A stretch of DNA of 64,000 bases, taken from the NCBI GenBank assembly GCA_020726505.1, contig JAHLEZ010000012.1, positions 1,736,001 to 1,800,000 of the forward strand. Reading direction: 5' to 3'. Source of the DNA: Leptodontidium sp. MPI-SDFR-AT-0119. Taxonomy: Eukaryota; Ascomycota; Leotiomycetes; Helotiales; Leptodontidiaceae. Below, piece after piece: positions 23,578-34,104 of this stretch. The number at the start of each line of letters is the position of its first letter. The stretch's first letter is position 1. The notes under the pieces were generated by a model. That model saw only the letters and a list, made by a program, of their open reading frames with translations. It had not been told where the DNA came from and searched no databases. The position numbers were made by a program, and so were the translations under genes.

Positions 23578-24216
23578 GACGGTGGATTGTAGCAGCGACT
23601 GACCAGGCGATGGTACAGGGTGTAACTTCAAGTCAGCAAACGTAACAAGATGGTCTCGGGAAGTTGGACGTGATGAGATGATGGTGCGACGGATGGTCGA
23701 GGATGAGAAATTGAGGTGTCGTTGAGAGCCTGACCGGGTCTCCAATGCGGCCTTTCATATGCATGCAGGCGGGCAGCCAACCACCAAGCTACATATCGCT
23801 CAGCCTCAAGGCGGAGCAGGGCGTACAAGAATTCGAAAAGCCCAACTTGACCATAATGTAATGCACAAATTTTAATAGACGCATATTGTAAGGCTTTCCT
23901 ATAGGCATATCGCGGTGGGTGATGTAGGAGAATTTGCGAAGTGAGATAAGAAAGGCTTACTTGGGTACCAAGGCATCTGAGGTGGGCAGGCGTGGGAAAG
24001 CAATAGGTCAGGCTGAGAACGAGGCAGGAGCGGTCTTCCAATATGCTTGGAATTTGCTTCTACCTAAGGTAGGTACAATGCAGTATCAAGATAAAGAAGG
24101 TGCTAACAGCAATTAACATCTCTTCATAGGTATCATCTAAATCCTAAGCTACCTATGCAAACTCACACTTCGCCCGCCACCCCTAAACTGACCGTCAATT
24201 CTCAAGCCTTCGACCC
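23578..24216. other. Intergenic region
   Basis: Promoter side of the NLR-like gene and 3' side of the methyltransferase gene. Two minus-strand frames (23628-24041 and the upstream extension of the NLR frame to 23745) lack protein-like composition. Confidence 0.45.
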
Positions 24217-25673
24217 CTATTCAGGTTTCCTCCCATGCACAAAATAAACAATACCATAAGCATGAACATCCTTACTGCCCAGATCCTCTCTCACCTTCGC
24301 CAAGAACACCTCCAGCTTCGGCTGATCCCATCCCAGGATCCGCGTGAAAGCCGCCGTACTCAAGGAAGCGATGCCCTCGCTCAAATTCTGGTACGAGATA
24401 GCACCTAGCAATTTATTCTTCTTGCCTCGAGCCCAGGGATTGACGGGGACGTAGATACGGGTCTCGGTGATATCCACGAAGCCGGTTTCTTTCATGTATT
24501 GTCCCCAGTTTTGACTATCTTTGAGATTGCGTCCAATGCGGGACATGGATTCGACCATGAGGTTGTTCCATCTGCATTTATCAGCACATAATCGATTTTG
24601 ATTTTGAAATTCTGGTGATAGAATATGAGGGGTAGAGGAGGGAGAATTCACGTACTCATTCAGCGATGTCCCATCTAAAGTCTTATCATCGCTCAACATA
24701 GGGAAAGTCGGATCTTGAAACTCGAAATATCCACCTGGCTTGAGATTATCGAAGATCTTCTTAACCATGGCACGATTATCTTTGAAACATGTGACAATAG
24801 CTCGAGCGTGAATGTAATCAAACGGTTCAGAAAAGTTCCAGTCATTCTCTGCATCGTCGACCTCGAACTTGCAGTTTGGCGGGACACTAAAACTATCAGA
24901 AGGGAGCGTGTGGAGGAGTAAATGGGAGACTTGCAAGAGGGGTTGAATAGGACTGAGATCTGTACCGATTACAGTAGACTCGGTATTCTCTTGAGCGAAT
25001 TCAATAGCCCAGATACCAGTTCCAGTAGCCAAGTCCAGGACTCGGTTAGGGCTTTTGATAGGTGCGAGGCCCAGCTTGCCATTCAGCATGATCCTGAATG
25101 AATGATGTTGGAGATCAAGCCGATCTTGCTCTCTCTCATCATTCGGTAACATGTACTCTACAATCATTAGCCCTATCTCTATTTTCCAAAACACATATTC
25201 AGTACGAACTCCCAGAATTGTAAGCATGGTATGTCCTGCCATTCTCCTCCATATACTCGTAGATACTCGATCTAATCGACACAGTCGAGTTCCTGTGTAA
25301 CGTAACACACACATCAGCAACGCAAACAAACACCACTTCCCAACTCTCTCACATGGATGACTTACACAACAGAAGTCCCCAACGCCGAATCATCATCCCG
25401 ATCCGTATTTGACTACAAGTATCTCCTGATTAACTTCCCCTCTTCTCACCCCTCATCGATAGATAAACAACTCACGTCCGACGTATCAGTCCCAAACTCA
25501 AGCTCGCTCGGATAAGCACTGAACTCGTCCCCTTCCTCAGTCTCAACTTGTCCTCCAGCCTCAGGTTCGCCCTGTGCCTGTGCCTGTGCCTGTGGTGGTT
25601 GTCCATCCGACGCCGAAGTCGTGGCTGGTAGTGCGGAGACGGCGCTGACGCCAGTCTCATCCGAAGACGGCAT
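24217..25673 (-). CDS. LaeA-like class I SAM-dependent methyltransferase (378 aa, 6 exons)
   Basis: Exons (minus): 25673-25476, 25412-25366, 25292-25210, 25157-24935, 24886-24656 and 24571-24217. The N-terminal exon is a low-complexity Gln/Ala/Glu tail, common in this family. Core motifs are YEYMEENGRTYHAY, YMLPNDEREQDRLDLQHH, VLDLATGTGIWAIEFA (SAM motif I), VIGTDLSPIQP, FEVDDAENDW, FDYIHARAI and LKPGGYFEFQD. The third intron uses an unusual GTTCGT donor; the fourth (24934-24887) is GC-AG (GCAAGT...TTTTAG), and only its removal yields the family's IQP-x2-VPPN junction. LaeA and relatives influence chromatin and secondary metabolism or development, but most paralogues are uncharacterised. It is not orthologous to LaeA itself on this evidence. 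Confidence 0.87.
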
Positions 25674-26327
25674 CGTTTCGCGGGCCGGCCGAGCTGATCG
25701 GGCTGCTTTTGTAATCTGAACCCCTGGGAGGTTACACCAGGGACGGATGAGGCGATATGTGAGAGGTAGATCTATATATCTGAAGATGTACGTCCAGATT
25801 ATGCTTTATCTGCAGATAGAATAAGTATATCTGGCCGGCGGCTAAAATCTAAAGGACATGCGGATTTTGCGCCAAGTGAGTACCCCCCCCCCCGGCCCCA
25901 CCTGCTTCTTCGGGGATCGAGAGCATGTGTGTGGATGGTGGGTGAAATAATAGAGATTTTGGCTGTTATTAGTGATGTTTTATGGCACGTTTGTAAAAAA
26001 AAATAGGCATTTAATATAAGGAGGTTGCACGGAGTGACGTGAGTGGACTGAGCTATTGTAACATACAATATGTTTATGGAGCGGCGTTTCTGCGGTTGAG
26101 GTTCTCTTACCGATACACTGGCTTCAATTATTCATAGGAAGACTGATAAGTAAATTATTATCTTTCAAAGACAATCAGGAAACCCGCCATCTTCGCAAGT
26201 ACGGTTCCGAAATGGTCAATATGGCATGCTAGTGGAAGACCGAATGTGAACTTTCAAATTTTGAATTATATTCCTACTCCTCCTCGTCCTCCTCGGCTGC
26301 ACAATCCATAGAACCAAAGCTTTCGCA
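25674..26327. other. Intergenic region with a poly-C run
   Basis: No gene is seen. Contains a run of 11 C at 25883-25893 and an A-rich tract near 25997. It holds the methyltransferase promoter and the 3' side of the next minus-strand gene. Confidence 0.5.
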
Positions 26328-27155
26328 CTACGCGGAAGTGCTCCAACAGGGACTAGCTTGACTCATCAGATCATCGCGATCAAGCCATTCAAAGCGTTCC
26401 GGGATAGAATCTGCACGTCCAAAGTCCGCCTGATTCAACGACTTCACCAGTCCCTTCTCCCTACACTGCTGCAGGTGGTAGAAAATGGACTGTCCAGTCT
26501 CGCACCCAACGCGATTCTTCCAATGCCAGAGCGAGACGTGATATAGACCCTCCCCAGTCTCTGGGCTCATACACGCCTTCCCGAACGCACAGGTCTTTGA
26601 GTAACCGGCCATCTCCTGCAGGTATACGCAGATCCAGTCACGACAGTCGGCTGTCGTCCAGTCTAGTTGAGGTACGCAGGTTGTCTTGATCTGAGCTGTT
26701 CTCGAGGGTATATTTCGTGAACCCTGTTTGGGTTTGGCATCTGCGGAATATCGTCGGTGTAGTTTGGACGTGAGATTAGGGAGGTCTGGCATATCGGGAT
26801 CGGGAATTGGCATAGGACGATGCTCGATAGTCGACATGACATCCCAAGCTGAGATGCAAGATGGTGCAGTCCTCCTGCACGAACGCATTCGTGAGCGACC
26901 GTCTCGACCTTCAGGTTCGGAACTACCCGTGCTTTGTCGCACTCGAGTGCTTTCCTGGTCGCTAGATGCGCGACTGGGGGTTTCGTAGTTAGTGTTCCAT
27001 TTGTTCTTTTGGGAGGGATACAGAGCGTCTCTGCGCAATTGCTCGAGGTCGCAATCTCGATGAAACATCCCCATTTTCTGCGCCATCTCTTTCAAATCTT
27101 GTGCAGCCCCTGCAATGCAGGCCTTGCATTTCTGGACCGGATTCTTGACTTGCAT
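26328..27155 (-). CDS. Hypothetical protein with Cys/Trp-rich C-terminal region (275 aa)
   Basis: Single open frame of 275 codons from ATG 27155. The N-terminal part begins KNPVQKCKACIAGAAQDLKE, followed by a charged Ser/Arg-rich linker. The C-terminal third has a compact-domain look with WTTADCRDWICVYLQE, SKTCAFGKACMSPETG, GLYHVSLWHWKNRVGC and FEWLDRDDL. No family is recognised. The upstream minus-strand sequence (27160-27300) is open in another frame and protein-like (CSSPCCKVVSFIKPSVKAF), so an extra 5' exon is possible, but I could not fix a splice junction. Confidence 0.55.
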   Translation of the reverse strand: MQVKNPVQKCKACIAGAAQDLKEMAQKMGMFHRDCDLEQLRRDALYPSQKNKWNTNYETPSRASSDQESTRVRQSTGSSEPEGRDGRSRMRSCRRTAPSCISAWDVMSTIEHRPMPIPDPDMPDLPNLTSKLHRRYSADAKPKQGSRNIPSRTAQIKTTCVPQLDWTTADCRDWICVYLQEMAGYSKTCAFGKACMSPETGEGLYHVSLWHWKNRVGCETGQSIFYHLQQCREKGLVKSLNQADFGRADSIPERFEWLDRDDLMSQASPCWSTSA

Positions 27156-29206
27156 GATGCTGAGCGGTGTTTAGGATTGGATTTGGGTTTGACTGAAGAG
27201 TCGACTCTGGAGTCAACCAAGAGGTTGGCACCGAAGGCCTTGACTGAAGGTTTGATGAAACTGACGACCTTACAGCACGGAGAGGAACAATAAGTAATTG
27301 TGGGCAATTCGTTGGTATGTGAAAGGTCTCAGGGAAACGTCATTGCACTAACTCTTGAAAATATCGGTACCAAACATCCAAACGGATAGAGGCCAGGCTA
27401 GAAATGTCTAGCCCTTTGACCAACAAAGTTTCCTCGGGAAAAGATGCAGTAAATGTGAGATAACGAGCAAGGATCTGAAGAGCCTCCTCCCTTCTATGCC
27501 AGGACTTCCTCTCTGGGCGAATTCTGGGTTTTCCCAAGAAAGCGTTCAACGTTGTGGTCCGTACCACCTGTTTGAGAAGCACTCGCTTGGTCCTGGGTGA
27601 TTAACCGGTGGTTTTCTAGAGATGGTCGGTCTGGACAAGCCTTTTTTTTACCCGTGAAAGTTCTCGAAGGCCTGTGGGTACGTTTTCTGAGGCGTGTGCT
27701 GTAATTTGCTCTGGAATATTGTCCTCTTGGTGAGGAAATCCCATTGCCTTTTGTACCTAAGCAAAGAGAAAGAGGGCCCCAAGGAAACAATGCTAGTTGT
27801 TTTGAATCTCGGGCTTTGTTCCGATTGCCCCTCCTTTCAAGAACCTGTACTTTGTGCGATTTAGGTTCTCTTTGTGGTTGCGCCGGTATTCGGCTTTCAG
27901 AAGTCGCAAGCATTACGACGCAGATTCCACTCCTTCAGACGCAACAAGCCTTCTGGAATTATGTTTGCAGACCTAGGCAGTCCCCGTTGGAAGCTACACA
28001 CGACACCCATCTGGAAACGCTCGCTATAGGAAGGTAATATTCGGCTTCGAGCCTTGGACATTCGGGGGGCTCGATACAGCACACTTTTGCTGGCGATATC
28101 TCGAATTCCAATGCCGGCGCAGCAGATGGGATGTCGTTCGCAAGTCGCACAGTATCTCGGTAGGCTGGCGTTGTAATACCTATCACAAACATACGCATTA
28201 GCCGTGCTTGTTGAACTCGAGGGTTCGGAAAAGGAGAGCAGATCTGGGGAGCGGCCGTTCAGTGCCGAAGAGCGCATCGCAGAGCCCCAAAAACGAATGA
28301 TTCTTTCATTAAGAAGAAGGGGGAGGGAAATAAATCTTACTTGTCCCTCATCAATTAAGACATCGCTTGAACCTCTGCCGTTCAACTACCTCCAACCATC
28401 GGAGATATTGGTGTCGAGCAAGCACTGTTCGCGGCGCTGGTCGAATCCCAAGCGCTATCAAACTAGGCAGATCAAGCAAGGCCAGGATACGAATCAATTG
28501 ATAGAATTAAGAATTGCCAAGGTCCTGTCCCTGGACGCCGAGTTCTGGTATGCGCCTGTTGCAAGTTGTTCGTGAAGTGATCTGGGAAGAAGCTGCAAAA
28601 CGCGGGGAAGCTTGCCTCGGTGGAGAGTGTCTTGGCATCCCTGATCAAGCTTCGCTTAGATCTCAACCATCATTCCGGATTACCCCTATCGAATCAAAAC
28701 AAATATTCTCAATCGAGAACAAGAGAAGGTGATGGTCAAATCCAAGGAAGTTAAGCCCACCCCGAATACAACTGTATAGGACCTAGATAAATCCCCTCCC
28801 CCGCGTGGCAGTGCATCCAAGGGAGGCATAAACGTCACGATACATAAAGTATAGATAGATATATAGAGATGGAACCCAAGCTCAGGAGCGAGGTACCATC
28901 AAAACTAAAAAACGAGAACAGCCGCGAAACTTCAATATTGAACTTTTGTAATCGTATTCGTTTTCGTTCTATGCCCCCAAAGCGTTTTCGTATCGTTGCC
29001 AAAGCCAGAACCATTCTATTCCATGCTCGCCCGTTCAAGAGAAATAAAGCAGGGGACGGCTATTCCAAGTCATGAAATGCATCCATCCATACATGTAATC
29101 GTATACCAACCCATCCCTCCATCCATCAATCCAGAAGTCAAAAAAAAAAAATTTTCAACCTCTCCCACACAAACCTATATACAACCTCCCCCCATCGGCC
29201 ATCCCC
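27156..29206. other. Two-kilobase stretch with only doubtful minus-strand coding segments
   Basis: Minus-strand frames at 27340-27582 (REEALQILARYLTF and similar, plausibly an exon), 27494-27913 and 27897-28385 overlap each other in different frames. They could be exons of one uncharacterised minus-strand gene, or noise. I found no start and splice set that joins them. 28735-29206 is AT-rich with short A runs and looks non-coding. Confidence 0.35.
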
Positions 29207-32200
29207 TCACGAACCCCCGGCATTCCTAACCGCCTTCTCCAAATCAAACCAATAAAGGTTCAACGCCCCGCCTGCACCACAGAACTCACTCGCATTCCCA
29301 GGACACTTAAACCCACACTTACTATCCGTCAGATTCGAACTTGGCGTCGCACCCGCATCTCCAACGGTATTCAAACTATTCCCGCACCAGCATTCTTGGC
29401 CGTATTCCACGCCTGCGTACTTGTAGTTCCAGCATCGGGAGAGACATTTCTCGATTGTCATATAGGTGGCGTTGTTTTCGACTTGAGAGGGGAGGAGACG
29501 TCCTGCGGAGGGCTCGGAAACGCAGGAGTAGTACGTGAAGTTGACGTTGCCGTTGGAGGTTACGGGCGGGCCGGTGTAGAGTGCGGGTTGGGAGGTTGTA
29601 GTTCTTGTTGAAGAGGAGGATGAGGAGGTGGAGGATGGTGGGAGACTCGTGATGACGCTTACAGAGGATCTAGAGGCTGAGGATGTTGCCACGACGGATG
29701 ATGTGCTGGTTGCTGAGCTGGATCTGACTGAGCTTGAGACGGTGACTAGGCTCGAGACCGATACTGAGCTTGACGAGCTGGTAACGGAGGTCGTCGAACT
29801 GGCGGACACTGAACTGCTAGAAGTTGAAGCACTGAGAGCGTACAACTGTAATCTTACTCCAGCACCACAGTAGGTCGTTTTGTCTCCAGGGCAGAGGAAA
29901 TTACAATCAGCCTGGTTCGCAGCCTTGACACTCCCGGCCCCCAAAGTATTGCCGCAATAACATTCCCGTCCATACTCGACTCCGAACATCGAGTATGCGG
30001 AACAAAACGCTGCGCAAGACTCCAATGTCATCAAATCATCAGCGTATGTTTTGCTACTGAGTGCACGGCCGGTGGTGGATTCGGTCCAGCACCCTTGGAA
30101 TGTGTATTTGGCTACTGTTTGGCGGATTGAGGGACCAGTTGGCGAGGGGGTGGAGCTGGAAGTTGAGCTGGTGCTTGAAGATCCGCTCGAACTGGTTGCT
30201 GAGCTTGAAATTGAAGAACTTCTTGATGATGAGCTGGAAGATGATCCTGTGACACTGGCAGAGGTGCTCCCTGATGTTCTTATAGAGCTAGAGCTCGTTG
30301 CTGAAGATGTGATTGACCTTGAGCTGGAACTCGTGAGACTTCCAGACGAAACCGAGCTGGATGATGACACTGTAACAGGACGGCTCGACGACGAAGACGA
30401 AGACAACGACGAAGACGAAGACAACGACGAAGACGAAGACAACGACGAAGACGAAGACAACGACGAAGACGAAGACAACGACGAAGACGAAGACAACGAC
30501 GAAGACGAAGACAACGACGAAGACGAAGACAACGACGAAGACGAAGACGAAGACGACGCAGAATTCCTCTGATAAACGTTTAATCGACTACCAGCACCAC
30601 AGTACTCCGTAGTATTCCCACCGCAAACCATGCTACAATCCGTAATAGCCGTTGGGACAGAGCCAGCCGTGAAGGCATTACCGCACCAACACTCACCACC
30701 GTACTCCAGACCAGCGTAGATATAATTGCTAGCCGAGCAAGCAGCTACACAAAGTGCAACAGTCTTACTGGCAATGGTCTTTCCGTTTGGCAGGGCCCGA
30801 CCAGTGGTGGATTCGGTGTAACATCCAATGCTAGTGTATCCGCCAACACCTGGGTTGACGAATGGTCCGCCGGTGGGAGCTGGGGTGGAGGAAGCAGTTG
30901 TGGATGATCCAGGTGTAGTGGTGTTTCCATCGAATCGGCTAGAATCTGCAAACAGCGAGATGTAACTCCCGCCTGATCCGGCACCGACTCCGTTACCACC
31001 ACAAATCTGATTGATGTCTCCCTTGCAGGGGTAGTTGCAGTTGCCTTCATCGACCTTAAGAGTCGGGATGGTAGGACCTCCCCAACATTCTCTATTGTAT
31101 TGTGTGCCGCAGAAGACGACACCAGCTGCGTTACAAGCGGCGATACACATGGCACTCGTCATGGTATCCGAAGACGTAATTTGAGACTTAAGTTGACGAC
31201 CTGGATTGTTTTCCTTGAAGCAGCCGGTATATTTGTACAGACCCAGACCGTTGGACAACAAAGGAGGTGCTTGCTCAGTGACGGCCGTGCAGTCAAATCC
31301 GATATCGTGTTTACCAAATGTAGGATCGTCCAGATTCATGGTCCAGTGAGCAGCTCCATAGTACGGGGCCTGGTTCCATGGAGTCTTGGGCACCGAGCAG
31401 TACAATGTAGCAGTGGCGTTCTCGCCTGGAGCGAGACTGGTTCCTTCGGCAAGGTCGACTTGGTTGTTTGCTCCGATGATACCTGAGACACCGAAGGGAG
31501 GTTTGGAAACAGTCAGATAGAGTCTTGTACTTTCACTTGTGCCGTTATTTGTAACTCGCATCTTGAGCGAGCGAGTCGTATTCTCGGTGACATTTCCAAA
31601 CGTGAAGTTCTTGGCTGGGTCGAAAGAAACCCATGATAGTCCGTCTGGTGTCTGGAACTCGATCAGAGCCTTGGGCGCAGAGCCAGCAGTACCAACAACG
31701 TCAAAGAACTTGGTTCCGCCGTTGGAGACTACTTTCAGGTAGGCTCCGTAATTACCTGTCACCGAGCTGTCGAAGTTGATGTTGACAGTTACACCGGAAT
31801 TGCCTGGAATTGTTGACGGGAGACCATAGAAAGTGAAGGGTCCGGCTTTGGGGTTGGCGGCTGTGCCGTTGGCGGGAATGAAAGGGCCTTCTTCGCTAAC
31901 GATCGAGTACTGAATGTCAGAGATTGACAAATCTGCATTCCCCAAGTTGGTGAAGATTACAGACTGGTTGACACCACCAGTTTGTCCTCCAGCAATAACA
32001 CCCTCAAAAGCGAGAGTAACAGGGCTGATCCGGAGTAAGGCATCGACACTTTGTCCCGTACCACGCATGGTAATTGGGGTGCTAGTACTGTAACCGGCAA
32101 CTCCATTTGTGGTGGCAATGACGATATCTTGGGACAAGATTCCAACAGACTTTGGATTGAAGACAGTGCTCATGGTGAATGTAGCACCCGCAGCAATGTT

Positions 32201-34104
32201 GGATGGGGCAGTTGGCAGGCCGCTGACAACAAAGTTCGCATCGCCAACATATGTGGTGTTCGAAATCGTGACAGCGACATTGGCCTTACAAGTGATTGTT
32301 CTGGCAGCAGTGGGAGTATTCAGGTCCGCAGTGCCAAAGTCCACAGGTGATGTACAATTAATAGGCAAGTTGACAGGAGATCCGAAACCGTACAAGAATC
32401 CCTTGGTGGTTCCGATATAAACACGGCCATCTCCGAACACTGGACGAGTGAATTTTGTGACACTGTCAACATTGAAGCCGTTGATCTGTGTCAACAATCC
32501 GTTGTCTGGGACGGCTTTGTAGATTCTGAGACTCTGTCCGCGGACGTCGCTGGTCCACAAGAGACCTGTACCTGCTTGGCCGTTGAGAGATGTGGTGGTT
32601 CCGTGGCCGACACCCAGAATGCCTGCATTGGCGCTGGGAGTGTCTGCTACCTTGGCGAAGGATGGAACGCCAGCATTACAAGTGAACTTGAAGACGTGTG
32701 TAGCAAAACCGATGACTGTTCATATTAGCACTCGTCTCTCGTATTTCGGGAAACACCTACCATTGATGTAGATGTATCCACCTTCTAGAGGATAGACACC
32801 TGCTCCAGCGTAAACCGAATTCTCATTCTGGTAGACCTGGATAACGTTGTCCAACTTATTTGGTCCGTTCTGGTATCCTCCCAAATCATCCAAGTTCAAC
32901 CAGTACGTCTTCCCACTCTTACCAGTGACAACACCAATACGTTTAACATCGCCGCAAGAGAACTCGCTAGGTAGAAGCTCTAGAGGACTTGTTCCGAGAT
33001 CTTTGTCTGCGCCGTCCAATTGCGTCTTTTCCCACGGCATGAAGAAATCCACAATACTCAGACTTCCATCTGCATTAATTGTCATGTGGACGGCAGCTTC
33101 CTCGAGAGATGTTGGCGGGTTTCGGCCATTGACTGGGATGGTGCTGAGTTGAGAGGCATAACCGTTTCCAGTAGCGAAGAACATAGATCCAGCGTCGTCC
33201 GAAGCCAATCCACCTCCAGACATCCAGACACCACCTCCTTTAGTCTGGGCGTCAACACCAGCTCCTTCGGTAGCGTACCTCTCGACTACTTCACCAGTTG
33301 TCTTGTCCCATCCCATAATCCATCCTGTAAAGTTGTACTGAACGCAGTGAGAGGCGAATCCGGCGTAAATATATTGGCCAGAGTGAAGCAGGGCAGGACG
33401 TTGGTGGTGAATACCTCCACCGAAGCTTCGGATTGGGTTGTTTCGAGCAACGATTCCTTCCAGATTCTTGGGAAAGCCTGGTCGCTCAGATAGATCGTTG
33501 ACATCGATAGCATGGAAGTAGTAACGTCCAGCTGGTTTTCCCTGAGCCACGTTTATTTGTGTCTGGTCGATATATGTTTTCGAGGTGAGGTAGAGAGTGT
33601 CAGTGGCTGGGTCAATTACACCAGTTGCGGTTACACCAACGTGGGGGTTGATATCAACACACCCATCGAGATCTGCCGTCAGAAACGGAATGCCCAGGTT
33701 TCTTGAGAGAACAATCGCGCCTGTCTTCGCATTGATTTTATAGACATTATTCTGAGTCGTAGCAACGTACACATATTGAATTCCGTCCGAGGGAGTGTAG
33801 ACGAGGGGCTGAGAGAACATTTGCTCATAATTGAGTGGGCCGCCATAGTTACCTGGGAGGACAGTCTTGAAGAGTTGACCAAATTGAGAGCTTCCAACTA
33901 TCGATGGGTCCATATTATGATTACTGTATAGTCAGACGCGGCCATGGTTTTCCTCTTCATCGAGAGAACTTACGTTTGATATCCAGTCCTTGAATTATCT
34001 CCACCCCAAGTAATGGTATCGGTGGAAGCCAGAGAGTTGACATGGCTAACCAAGAACGAAAGTAAGACGGCGAGAACGACAGTGGTAGACATGATGCCCG
34101 ACAT
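29207..34104 (-). CDS. Secreted quinoprotein-type beta-propeller with four WSC domains and Ser-rich linkers (1,600 aa)
   Basis: Exons (minus): 34104-33974, 33923-32761 and 32715-29207. Starts MSGIMSTTVVLAVLLSFLVS, a signal peptide. Residues about 30-480 hold PQQ-like propeller blades (YVYVATTQNNVYKINAKTG, YIYAGFASHCVQYNFTGW, GRVYIGTTKGFLYGFG). A middle Ig-like/ASH-style region (about 490-880) follows. Four WSC carbohydrate-binding modules then follow, beginning near YTGCFKENN, IGCYTESTTG, FQGCWTESTTG and YYSCVSEPS, each with the paired ECWCGN-like and CGAG-like cysteines; the first is variant (ECWGGP). Ser-rich linkers, one with an 18-bp coding repeat, separate them and are probably O-mannosylated. 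No C-terminal TM segment or GPI signal is seen (ends VRNAGGS). It is likely wall-bound or secreted; catalytic activity is not evident. Confidence 0.88.
30391..30556 (+). repeat. 18-bp coding minisatellite (LSSSSS units on the minus strand)
   Basis: On the plus strand the unit GACGAAGACGAAGACAAC recurs about eight times head to tail with almost no divergence. Read on the minus strand it encodes repeated LSSSSS blocks in the linker between the second and third WSC domains. Units are a multiple of three, so gain or loss keeps the frame. Confidence 0.9.

Noticed and set aside
28430..28460. B-box-like GGTCGAATCCC suggesting a tRNA
   Set aside because: No matching A-box or stem-forming sequence at the correct distance.
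30051..30572. Plus-strand 173-codon acidic frame with EDEDND repeats
   Set aside because: It is the antisense of the Ser-rich linker repeat of the WSC protein, and the minus-strand frame is supported by domains on both sides.
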